From positions 1 through 5,319 of the forward strand of contig PMOU01000574.1 in assembly GCA_003161205.1 (NCBI GenBank): 5,319 nucleotides of DNA, written 5' to 3'. Positions within the stretch are counted from its first letter, which is position 1; each line of letters opens with the position of its first letter. Below are positions 1 through 5,122 of the stretch, piece by piece. The DNA is from Actinomycetota bacterium (GTDB lineage: Bacteria; Actinomycetota; Actinomycetes; Streptosporangiales; Streptosporangiaceae). The notes under the pieces were generated by a model. The model made no database searches and was not told the DNA's origin. It saw nothing but the letters and a program-made list of their open reading frames with translations. A program made the translations under genes and the position numbers.

Positions 1-20
1 GACTAGAACATGTTCTAGTC
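1..20. promoter_or_regulatory. KstR-type operator upstream of kshA
   Basis: GACTAGAACATGTTCTAGTC is a perfect 20-bp palindrome. Its core at 4-17 matches the known KstR motif TnnAACnnGTTnnA exactly. KstR is the TetR-family repressor of cholesterol-catabolism genes, released by steroid CoA-thioester ligands. The KstR2 motif, built on CAAG/CTTG arms, does not fit. The site shares 16 of 20 bases with the one before kstD at 2543-2562. It touches the predicted -10 element of kshA, so binding should block polymerase. That KstR itself binds here is inferred from the motif and the downstream genes. Confidence 0.9.
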
Positions 21-21
21 T
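16..21 (+). promoter_or_regulatory. Predicted -10 element of kshA, leaderless promoter
   Basis: TAGTCT fits the actinobacterial TAnnnT pattern and overlaps the right end of the KstR operator. A start site about 7 nt downstream falls on the A of the ATG at 28, which would give a leaderless mRNA. The -35 region lies outside the window, so this rests on the -10 match and on the parallel layout before kstD. Confidence 0.5.
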
Positions 22-27
22 ATGGGT

Positions 28-1173
28 ATGGATGGGCCTCGGACTATCGACGTCGGGACGCCGCCGGGCAGGTTCGCGCGCGGCTGGCACTGCCTCGGAC
101 TCGCGGACCGCTATCGGGAAGGCGACCCGCCGGTGCCGCACGCGGTGCAGGCATTCGGCACCAAGCTCGTCGTCTTCGCCGACTCAGCCGGCGAACTGCA
201 CGTGCTTGACGCGTACTGCCGGCACATGGGCGGCGACCTGACCATGGGCACGATCAAGGGCGACCAGGTCGCGTGCCCGTTCCACGACTGGCGCTGGGGC
301 GGGGACGGCCGCTGCGCGTCGATCCCCTACGCGCGGCGGGTGCCGCCCGCGGCGCGCACGAGATCCTGGCTCACGCTGGAACGGAACGGGCAGCTGTTCG
401 TCTGGCACGACCCGGAGGGAAACCGGCCGCCCGACCACGTGACCATCCCGCGGATCGAGGGCGCCTACTCCGCCGACTGGACCGACTGGACCTGGGACTC
501 GATCCTGGTGGACGGCGCGAACTGCCGCGAGGTGGTCGACAACGTGGTGGACATGGCGCACTTCTTCTACATCCACTTCGCGTTCCCGACGTACTTCAAG
601 AACGTGCTCGAGGGGCATATCGCCTCGCAGTACCTGCGGACGAGATCCCGGCCCGACGTCGGCGCCGCATCCAACTACTCCGAGGGCGGAGAAGGAGAAA
701 CCACTCTCCGTTCAGAAGCTTCGTATTTCGGTCCTTCCTACATGATCGACAACCTCTGGCAGGAGTACAACGGGATGCCGGTGGAGAGCGTCCTCATCAA
801 CTGCCACTATCCGGTCACCCCGACCTCGTTCATGCTGCAGTGGGGCGTGATCGTCAGGCGGCCGCCGGGGCTCACCGACGGGCAGGCCGCCCGGTTCGGC
901 GCCACGTTCGCGAAGTTCGTCGGGGTGGGCTTCCAGCAGGACGTGGAGATCTGGCTGCACAAGAGCCGGGTGGACAACCCGCTGCTGTGCGCGGAGGACG
1001 GCCCGGTCTACCAGCTGCGGCGCTGGTACGAGCAGTTCTACACCGATGTCGCCGACATCGACCCGGAGATGGTCGCCCGGTACGAGTTCGAGATCGACAC
1101 CACCCGGCCGGTAGCGGGCTGGGAGGCCGAGGTCGCGCAGAACCTCGCCGCCAGGCGGAAAGATGCCAGCTGA
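28..1173 (+). CDS. kshA: 3-ketosteroid 9alpha-hydroxylase, Rieske oxygenase subunit KshA
   Basis: This is the terminal oxygenase of the two-component KshAB monooxygenase, which inserts a 9alpha-hydroxyl into 3-ketosteroids such as androstenedione or androstadienedione and so triggers ring B opening. Counted from ATG 28 (381 aa; mycobacterial KshA is about 386), the Rieske [2Fe-2S] site is C64-R-H66 with C83-P-F-H86. The mononuclear iron ligands are H178, H183 and D305, in the conserved contexts DMAHFFYIH and QQDVEIW, and D175 is the likely electron-transfer bridge. Segments such as YFKNVLEGHIASQYL and VYQLRRWYEQFY are typical of KshA. It is cytosolic, with no signal peptide or membrane segment. 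No ribosome site precedes ATG 22 or ATG 28; 28 is chosen because 22 abuts the predicted -10 element and the transcript start should fall near 28. The gene overlaps the next one by 11 bp. Family assignment is very secure; exact substrate preference is unknown. Confidence 0.95.
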   Translation: MDGPRTIDVGTPPGRFARGWHCLGLADRYREGDPPVPHAVQAFGTKLVVFADSAGELHVLDAYCRHMGGDLTMGTIKGDQVACPFHDWRWGGDGRCASIPYARRVPPAARTRSWLTLERNGQLFVWHDPEGNRPPDHVTIPRIEGAYSADWTDWTWDSILVDGANCREVVDNVVDMAHFFYIHFAFPTYFKNVLEGHIASQYLRTRSRPDVGAASNYSEGGEGETTLRSEASYFGPSYMIDNLWQEYNGMPVESVLINCHYPVTPTSFMLQWGVIVRRPPGLTDGQAARFGATFAKFVGVGFQQDVEIWLHKSRVDNPLLCAEDGPVYQLRRWYEQFYTDVADIDPEMVARYEFEIDTTRPVAGWEAEVAQNLAARRKDAS

Positions 1174-1426
1174 CGAGCGCCGGGACAGCCCGCGGCCGGT
1201 GCGGTGCGCTCGTTGCTGCGCGACGGTCTTGGTAGCGAAGTTCAGCTCGCAGCACACGTCGGTGCAGTGGACCGCAGTGGCGGCGGCGTCCTGCGTGGAG
1301 TTCGGCGCGCGGGCCGCAGCAGGGGGCGGCGGGGCGCTGATCGAGGGCTGCGGCACCCTGCGGGACAGCATCGACGCCGCGGTGGCGTCCGGTCTGCTGG
1401 CAGTGTCTCCGCCCTCGGATGAGTAA
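1163..1426 (+). CDS. Small cysteine-rich protein of unknown function between kshA and kshB
   Basis: I do not recognise a named family for this 87-residue protein. It starts 11 bp before the kshA stop, which suggests translational coupling, with weak AGG/GGA ribosome-site matches just upstream. Third codon positions are overwhelmingly G or C throughout, as in its neighbours, which supports real coding. Cysteines lie at 15, 18, 19, 44 and 63, with H31; the CxxCC knuckle (CARCCATVLVAKF) followed by spaced cysteines resembles a small metal-binding fold, zinc or Fe-S. The middle reads HTSVQW and the end is helical-looking (LRDSIDAAVASGLL). There is no signal peptide or membrane helix. Its place inside the oxygenase/reductase operon suggests a role in KshAB assembly, electron transfer or stability, but that is inference. 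The alternative, a spurious frame in a spacer, is unlikely given the overlap and composition. Confidence 0.72.
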   Translation: MPADERRDSPRPVRCARCCATVLVAKFSSQHTSVQWTAVAAASCVEFGARAAAGGGGALIEGCGTLRDSIDAAVASGLLAVSPPSDE

Positions 1427-1457
1427 GCCGGGGATCTCAGATGAGTAAGCCAGGGAC
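1414..1457 (+). repeat. 22-bp tandem duplication spanning the kshB start region
   Basis: Copies at 1414-1435 and 1436-1457 differ at only 3 of 22 bases, all transitions. Both contain GATGAGTAAGCC. In the first copy GAT GAG TAA ends the small Cys-rich gene; in the second copy the ATG is the kshB start. Because 22 is not a multiple of 3, the reading frames are shifted between copies. The first copy also supplies GGGGA (1430-1434), the best ribosome-site candidate for kshB, 6 nt before its ATG. Confidence 0.85.
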
Positions 1458-2496
1458 GCAGACTCCGGCGGGGAAGGGGACAGTGCGCGATTCCTACCAG
1501 GTGACCGTGGCGCAGGTGATCCGGGAGACGGGTGACGCGTCCTCTCTGGTGCTGTCCATCCCGCCCGCGTTGGCCGGCACCTTCTCGTACCGCCCCGGCC
1601 AGTTTGTCACCGTGCGCGTCCCCTCCGACCTGACCGGCTCGGTCGCCAGGTGCTACTCGCTCTGCTCGTCACCGCATACCGGGGACCTACCAGCGATTAC
1701 CGTCAAGCGGACGCCCGCAGGGTACGCGTCCAACTGGCTTCTGGATAACGTCACGCCCGGCACCGTGCTTGACCTGCTCCCCCCGGCCGGGACGTTCTGC
1801 CCACCCTCGCTTGACGGAGACTTTCTGCTGTTCGCGGCGGGCAGCGGCATCACCCCCATCATCTCCATCCTCAAGTCCGTGCTGGCCGCGGGACGTGGCC
1901 GGGTGGCGCTCAGCTACGCCAACCGGGACGAGCAGTCGGTGATCTTCACCGCCGAGCTGCGCCAGATCATGGCCGCTGCCGGCGGCCGACTGGTCGTCAT
2001 GCACTGGCTCGACTCGCTGCAGGGGACTCCGGCCGCCGCCGGGATCGCCGCGATGACCCGGCCGTACGCCAGCTGGGAGCCGTACATCTGCGGTCCCGAT
2101 CCCTACCTAACGGTGGTCAGGGCGGCGCTAGGGCAGCTGGGCGTGCCGGCCAAACGGATACGCACGGAGCGGTTCCTGTCGCTGGCGGAGAACCCGTTCG
2201 AGGAGACCACCGCGACGGGTGGAGTCGCCGCCACCCTCACCGCCGAGATCGACGGCGCGACCCGGGTCCTGCCCTGGCTGCCTGGCGCCCGGATGCTTGA
2301 CGTGCTCATCGCCGCCGGGCTGTCGGCGCCCTACTCGTGCCGCCAGGGCATCTGCGGCGCGTGCGCGTGCCAGCTCACCGGCGGCGAGGTAGAGATGGCG
2401 CACAACGAGGTGCTTGAGGAGGCGGACCTGGCTGACGGCTACGTCCTCGCCTGCCAGGCCGTCCCGCTGACCCCCGACGTAAGCATCACCTACTGA
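1441..2496 (+). CDS. kshB: 3-ketosteroid 9alpha-hydroxylase, ferredoxin reductase subunit KshB
   Basis: This flavin and iron-sulfur reductase passes electrons from NAD(P)H through FAD and a [2Fe-2S] centre to the Rieske oxygenase KshA. The 351-residue protein has the usual order: an FAD-binding barrel with the R70-C-Y-S-L-C-S motif, an NAD-binding domain with GSGITP (134-139) and CGPDPY (217-222), then a C-terminal plant-type ferredoxin domain with ligands C300, C305, C308 and C338 (CX4CX2CX29C). Length fits KshB (about 350-360 aa). The start at 1441 is preceded by GGGGA at 1430-1434. It lies 14 nt after the small Cys-rich gene and is probably in the kshA transcript. In Mycobacterium tuberculosis kshA and kshB are far apart, so adjacency here supports dedicated pairing. 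By sequence alone it could also be a related reductase (HmpA/PaaE-like); context makes KshB most likely. Confidence 0.88.
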   Translation: MSKPGTQTPAGKGTVRDSYQVTVAQVIRETGDASSLVLSIPPALAGTFSYRPGQFVTVRVPSDLTGSVARCYSLCSSPHTGDLPAITVKRTPAGYASNWLLDNVTPGTVLDLLPPAGTFCPPSLDGDFLLFAAGSGITPIISILKSVLAAGRGRVALSYANRDEQSVIFTAELRQIMAAAGGRLVVMHWLDSLQGTPAAAGIAAMTRPYASWEPYICGPDPYLTVVRAALGQLGVPAKRIRTERFLSLAENPFEETTATGGVAATLTAEIDGATRVLPWLPGARMLDVLIAAGLSAPYSCRQGICGACACQLTGGEVEMAHNEVLEEADLADGYVLACQAVPLTPDVSITY

Positions 2497-2535
2497 GGCG
2501 GCCGACCAAGGCGGCCGATCGAGGCTGCCGAACGA
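2497..2535 (+). repeat. Three tandem 13-bp repeats after kshB
   Basis: GGCGGCCGACCAA (2497-2509), GGCGGCCGATCGA (2510-2522) and GGCTGCCGAACGA (2523-2535) follow the kshB stop directly, with a partial fourth unit GGCGC. CGGCCG in units 1 and 2 can pair as a 6-bp stem with a 7-nt loop (2499-2517). This might be a weak transcript-end structure, though no T-run follows. The array fills most of the gap before the kstD operator. Confidence 0.7.
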
Positions 2536-2542
2536 GGCGCAA

Positions 2543-2562
2543 AACTGGAACGTGTTCTAGTA
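2543..2562. promoter_or_regulatory. KstR-type operator upstream of kstD
   Basis: AACTGGAACGTGTTCTAGTA contains TGGAACGTGTTCTA at 2546-2559, an exact match to TnnAACnnGTTnnA. It is an imperfect palindrome and matches the kshA site in 16 of 20 bases. Its right end overlaps the predicted -10 element, as at kshA. It indicates that kstD has its own KstR-controlled promoter as well as possible read-through from kshB. Confidence 0.88.
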
Positions 2563-2563
2563 T
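2558..2563 (+). promoter_or_regulatory. Predicted -10 element of kstD
   Basis: TAGTAT fits TAnnnT and occupies the same place relative to the operator core as TAGTCT does before kshA. A start about 7 nt downstream (near 2570) would give a leader of about 10 nt carrying GGGAGG. No convincing -35 hexamer is seen about 17 bp upstream, so the promoter may depend mainly on its -10 element. Confidence 0.45.
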
Positions 2564-2579
2564 GGGATTGGGAGGCGAC

Positions 2580-4280
2580 ATGACGACAGGTCCCGCAGCG
2601 GAGCCAGACGCGTTCGCCGAGTTCGACATCATCGTGGCGGGCAGCGGGGCGTCGGGCATGACGGCGGCGCTGACCGCGGCGCACCTGGGCGCGACGGTCG
2701 TGGTGCTGGAGAAGACGGGGGCGTTCGGAGGCTCCACCGCCCGTTCCGGCGGCGGCATCTGGGCGCCGGGCAATGCGGTGCTGCGCCGGGCCGGGGTCGC
2801 CGACAGCCCCGAGGACGCCGCCGCCTACCTGGCCTTTGTGACCGGCGACGACGCGCCCGCGCCGCTGCGGCGCGCGCTCCTCGAGCACTGCCCGGCCATG
2901 CTCGACCTGGTACTGGCGGTGACGCCGCTGCGCTTGGCCTGGGTGCCCGGCTACGCCGACTACTATCCCGAGGCGCCCGGCGGGAAGGCCGGCGGCCGGT
3001 CGCTCGAGCCGGTCCCGCTGGACGGCCGCGTCCTCGGACCTGAGCTGGCCCGGCTGCGGCCGCCGTACCTGCCCGCGCCCGCCGGGATCACGGTCACGCA
3101 GGCGAACTATCGGTGGATGATCCTCGGCACCTCCCACCCGCGGGCAGTGTGGACAACCGCCAGGGTGACCGGCCGGATGATCATCACCAGGATCCGCCGG
3201 CGGCAGCTGCTGAGCATGGGCCAGGCGCTAGCAGCCGGTCTGCGGGCTGGCCTGGCGGCCGCGGGCGTGCCGGTCTGGCTCAGCACCCCGATGACCGGGC
3301 TGTCCGTGCAGAGCGGCCGCGTCACCGGCGTCCGGGCGGTACGGGACGGCCAGCCGGTCGTCGTGCGGGCGCGCCGCGGTGTCCTTCTGGCCAGCGGCGG
3401 ATTCGAGCGCAACGACGAGATGCGCCGCCGCTACCAGGCCGCGCCGGCCGCGACCGAGTGGACTGTCGGCTCGCCCGGCAACACCGGCGACGGGATCACG
3501 GCCGGCGAGGGGGCCGGCGGCGTACTGGAACTGATGGACGAATCGTGGTGGGGCCCGTCCATTCCGCTCGCCAGCGGGCCCGTGTTCTGCCTGGCCGAGC
3601 GCAGCCTGCCGGGCAGCATTCTGGTCAACGCGGCGGGCGAGCGATTCGTCAATGAGGCGGCGCCGTACGTCGATGCCGTGCACGCCATGTACGACCGGAA
3701 CACGCCGGAGAACCCGCATATCCCGTGCTGGATGATCACCGATCAGCGCTACCGGAACCGCTATGTCTTCACCGGCATACCGCCGCGCAAGCCGCTGCCG
3801 CGGCGCTGGTACCGGTCCGGCGTGATCGTGAGGGCGGCCACGCTTCCCGAGCTGGCCGGCCAGATCGGGGTCCCGGCCGAGGCCCTCACCAAGACCGTGG
3901 AGAAGTTCAGCGAGTTCGCCCGCGCGGGCAAGGATGCCGACTTCGGCCGCGGCGACTCCGCCTATGACCGGTATTACGGCGACCCGCGCTGCAAGCCCAA
4001 CCCGAACCTGGCGCCGCTGGCCAGTCCGCCCTTCTATGCCATCAGGATCGTCCCCGGCGACCTGGGCACCAAGGGCGGCCTGCGGACAGACGAGCATGCG
4101 CGGGTGCTGCGGCCCGACGGCAGCAGCATCGAGGGCCTGTACGCGGCGGGCAACACCAGCGCGATGGTGATGGGCCGCAGCTACGCCGGACCCGGAGCCA
4201 CGATCGGGCCCGCGATGACCTTCGGCTATCTGGCGGCGCTCGACGCTGCCGGCGGTCTGCCGCCGGCAGGGGCGCCGTGA
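2580..4280 (+). CDS. kstD: 3-ketosteroid delta1-dehydrogenase (FAD flavoprotein)
   Basis: This FAD enzyme introduces the C1-C2 double bond into ring A of 3-keto-4-ene steroids; with 9alpha-hydroxylation by KshAB this yields the unstable 9-hydroxy-1,4-diene that opens ring B. The 566-residue length matches mycobacterial KstD (about 563). From ATG 2580, the N-terminal FAD site is GSGASG (21-26), with EK at 44-45 and the GGSTARSGGG segment at 50-59. ASGGFERN is at 271-278 and the C-terminal flavin motif GLYAAGN at 519-525. By comparison with Rhodococcus KstD1 (Y119, Y318, Y487, G491), the likely catalytic residues are one of Y125/Y128/Y129, Y363 (in NEAAPYVD), and Y535 and G539 (in YAGPG). GGGAGG (2570-2575) lies 4 nt before ATG 2580; the in-frame ATG 2562 overlaps the operator and -10 and is disfavoured. 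A delta4-(5alpha)-dehydrogenase is a less likely alternative. Confidence 0.92.
   Translation: MTTGPAAEPDAFAEFDIIVAGSGASGMTAALTAAHLGATVVVLEKTGAFGGSTARSGGGIWAPGNAVLRRAGVADSPEDAAAYLAFVTGDDAPAPLRRALLEHCPAMLDLVLAVTPLRLAWVPGYADYYPEAPGGKAGGRSLEPVPLDGRVLGPELARLRPPYLPAPAGITVTQANYRWMILGTSHPRAVWTTARVTGRMIITRIRRRQLLSMGQALAAGLRAGLAAAGVPVWLSTPMTGLSVQSGRVTGVRAVRDGQPVVVRARRGVLLASGGFERNDEMRRRYQAAPAATEWTVGSPGNTGDGITAGEGAGGVLELMDESWWGPSIPLASGPVFCLAERSLPGSILVNAAGERFVNEAAPYVDAVHAMYDRNTPENPHIPCWMITDQRYRNRYVFTGIPPRKPLPRRWYRSGVIVRAATLPELAGQIGVPAEALTKTVEKFSEFARAGKDADFGRGDSAYDRYYGDPRCKPNPNLAPLASPPFYAIRIVPGDLGTKGGLRTDEHARVLRPDGSSIEGLYAAGNTSAMVMGRSYAGPGATIGPAMTFGYLAALDAAGGLPPAGAP
4246..4269 (+). terminator. Perfect GC-rich hairpin at the 3' end of kstD
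   Basis: CTGCCGGCGG (4246-4255) and CCGCCGGCAG (4260-4269) form a perfect 10-bp stem around a TCTG tetraloop. It lies within the last codons of kstD, just before the stop at 4278-4280. No T-run follows, so it is not a classical intrinsic terminator; it may stabilise the mRNA 3' end or act as a T-less actinobacterial terminator. Coding constraint (Gly/Pro-rich C-terminus) could also produce it by chance. Confidence 0.4.
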
Positions 4281-4442
4281 TTACATGGCGATGTCCGGGG
4301 CAGGACCTAACCGGCTCACCTGCGTCCGGCCGCGACCGGGCCCGCGTGAGCTGCCACGCCGGCCAGCCGGTAAGCGATGCCGATAAGGCCTTCGATGCGC
4401 TGGCGACCGTGGTGCACGGTAGCCGGGAGAGAGGTTTGCAGA
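4281..4442. other. Intergenic gap between kstD and the MEDS-domain gene
   Basis: This 162-bp stretch holds no gene I can support. It contains a moderate hairpin: GCTCAC (4314-4319) pairs with GTGAGC (4346-4351), with an inner GCG/CGC and a CCGG/CCGG pairing, and no T-run. No KstR-type site or convincing -35/-10 pair was found. It marks a likely break between the steroid genes and what follows. Confidence 0.5.
4427..4434 (+). promoter_or_regulatory. Ribosome binding site deciding the GTG start at 4443
   Basis: GAGAGAGG ends 8 nt before GTG 4443. It is the only good ribosome-site match near the candidate starts of this frame and favours GTG 4443 over the upstream ATGs at 4377 and 4395. Confidence 0.65.
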
Positions 4443-5012
4443 GTGTTTCGCGGCGGTCCCCACGACCATGTTGTCCAGTTCTACGAGACCGATGACGACC
4501 TCGCCGGCAGAGCGACTGATTACCTCCTCGGCGCAATGCGGGATAACGGCGTCGGCATCGTCGTGGCGACTCCGCCGCACCGTGCGGCCATCGAGGTGCG
4601 CCTTGAGCAGGCGGGCGTGCACCTCCGGGCTGCCAGGGAGCACGGCCTGTACCTCGCGCTCGACGCCGAGGAGACCATGAGCAAGTTCATGATCAACGGC
4701 TACGCCGACCCGTCCAGCTTCTGGAAGGTGATCAGCCCGATCATGAAGAAGGCGGCCAGGAGAAGGCGCAAGGTCGCAGTGTTCGGCGAGATGGTGGCCG
4801 TGCTCTGGGAGGCCGGCCAGGCCGGCGCGGCAGTCGATCTTGAGGCCCTGTGGAACGAACTGGCCTCACAGCACCGCTTCTCGCTCTTCTGCGCCTATCC
4901 GGCGGCGGTGCTCAGTGACACCGAGCACGCCAACGAACTTGCCGAGGTTCTTGGTGCGCACTCCGACACCATCGGCGCGCGCGGGCGCGGCGATGGCGCG
5001 CTATCGCTGTAA
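4443..5012 (+). CDS. Stand-alone MEDS-domain protein, putative sensory or regulatory protein
   Basis: From GTG 4443 this is a 189-residue protein that is nearly all one MEDS domain, the sensory domain first described in the dichloromethane regulator DcmR and methanogen/methylotroph proteins. Visible landmarks are HVVQFYE (9-15), a VVATPPHR segment (40-47), DAEETMSKFM (74-83), FGEMVAVLW (114-122), LEALWNEL (133-140) and FSLFCAYP (146-153). The tail retains the LxxVLGAHS-type ending seen in actinobacterial members. There is no DNA-binding, kinase or membrane segment, so it probably acts in the cytosol through a partner. The start is set by GAGAGAGG at 4427-4434; the ATG 4377 version would add 22 arginine- and tryptophan-rich residues unlike the family. 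It sits 162 bp after kstD and shows no sequence link to steroid metabolism. The domain call is strong; ligand and target are unknown. Confidence 0.82.
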   Translation: MFRGGPHDHVVQFYETDDDLAGRATDYLLGAMRDNGVGIVVATPPHRAAIEVRLEQAGVHLRAAREHGLYLALDAEETMSKFMINGYADPSSFWKVISPIMKKAARRRRKVAVFGEMVAVLWEAGQAGAAVDLEALWNELASQHRFSLFCAYPAAVLSDTEHANELAEVLGAHSDTIGARGRGDGALSL

Positions 5013-5034
5013 TCCGAGTGCTAGCAACGCCGCG

Positions 5035-5061
5035 GCGCCGGGCTTAGCTCCGGACCGGCGC
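5035..5061 (+). terminator. Possible T-less terminator hairpin after the MEDS gene
   Basis: GCGCCGG (5035-5041) and CCGGCGC (5055-5061) form a perfect 7-bp all-GC stem with a 13-nt loop, between the MEDS stop (5012) and the next promoter (5076). No T-run follows. The location fits a terminator, but GC-rich spacers often contain such stems by chance. Confidence 0.35.
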
Positions 5062-5075
5062 GGGCGAACATCGTC

Positions 5076-5104
5076 TTGACGGCTAATCATCGAGAGACTA
5101 CTTT
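5076..5104 (+). promoter_or_regulatory. Promoter of the ArsR-type gene, apparently leaderless
   Basis: TTGACG (5076-5081, 5 of 6 to TTGACA) and TACTTT (5099-5104, fits TAnnnT) are separated by exactly 17 bp. A start 7 nt past the -10 falls on the A of ATG 5111, so the mRNA should lack a leader. No ribosome-site match precedes this ATG, which agrees with leaderless translation. Confidence 0.7.
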
Positions 5105-5122
5105 CGAGAGATGTCTCTCGAA
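5103..5122. promoter_or_regulatory. 20-bp inverted repeat over the ArsR-type gene start, likely autoregulatory operator
   Basis: TTCGAGAGATGTCTCTCGAA has perfect 9-bp arms around a central TG. It spans from the end of the -10 element into the fourth codon. A third half-site, TCGAGAGA at 5090-5097, repeats the left arm 14 bp upstream, between -35 and -10. Small winged-helix repressors of this kind commonly bind such repeats in their own promoters; binding here is inferred. Confidence 0.65.

Noticed and set aside
22..27. ATG at 22 as the kshA start
   Set aside because: It directly abuts the predicted -10 element and no -10 fits a leaderless start there; ATG 28 fits better, though 22 cannot be excluded.
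1204..1422. Second + strand frame over the kshA-kshB spacer
   Set aside because: It is the out-of-frame shadow of the small Cys-rich gene, with an Arg/Gly-rich low-complexity product.
2562..2579. In-frame ATG at 2562 as the kstD start (six extra residues)
   Set aside because: It overlaps the KstR operator and the predicted -10 element and has no ribosome site; ATG 2580 follows GGGAGG.
2490..4097. Long open frames on the - strand opposite kstD
   Set aside because: They are Arg/Gly/Pro-rich antisense shadows common in high-GC coding DNA and match no family.
4373..4398. AAGGCCTT palindrome in the kstD-MEDS gap as a possible operator
   Set aside because: Only 8 bp of symmetry, with no promoter element nearby and no second copy.
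4377..4442. ATG 4377 start of the MEDS-domain frame
   Set aside because: The extra 22 residues are Arg/Trp/Cys-rich and outside the domain, with no ribosome site; GTG 4443 has a good one.
4277..4495. 72-codon frame starting with a GTG that overlaps the kstD stop (GTGA)
   Set aside because: Codon composition is mixed and becomes poor after about 4430, it runs through the ribosome site and start of the MEDS gene, and the product resembles nothing I know.
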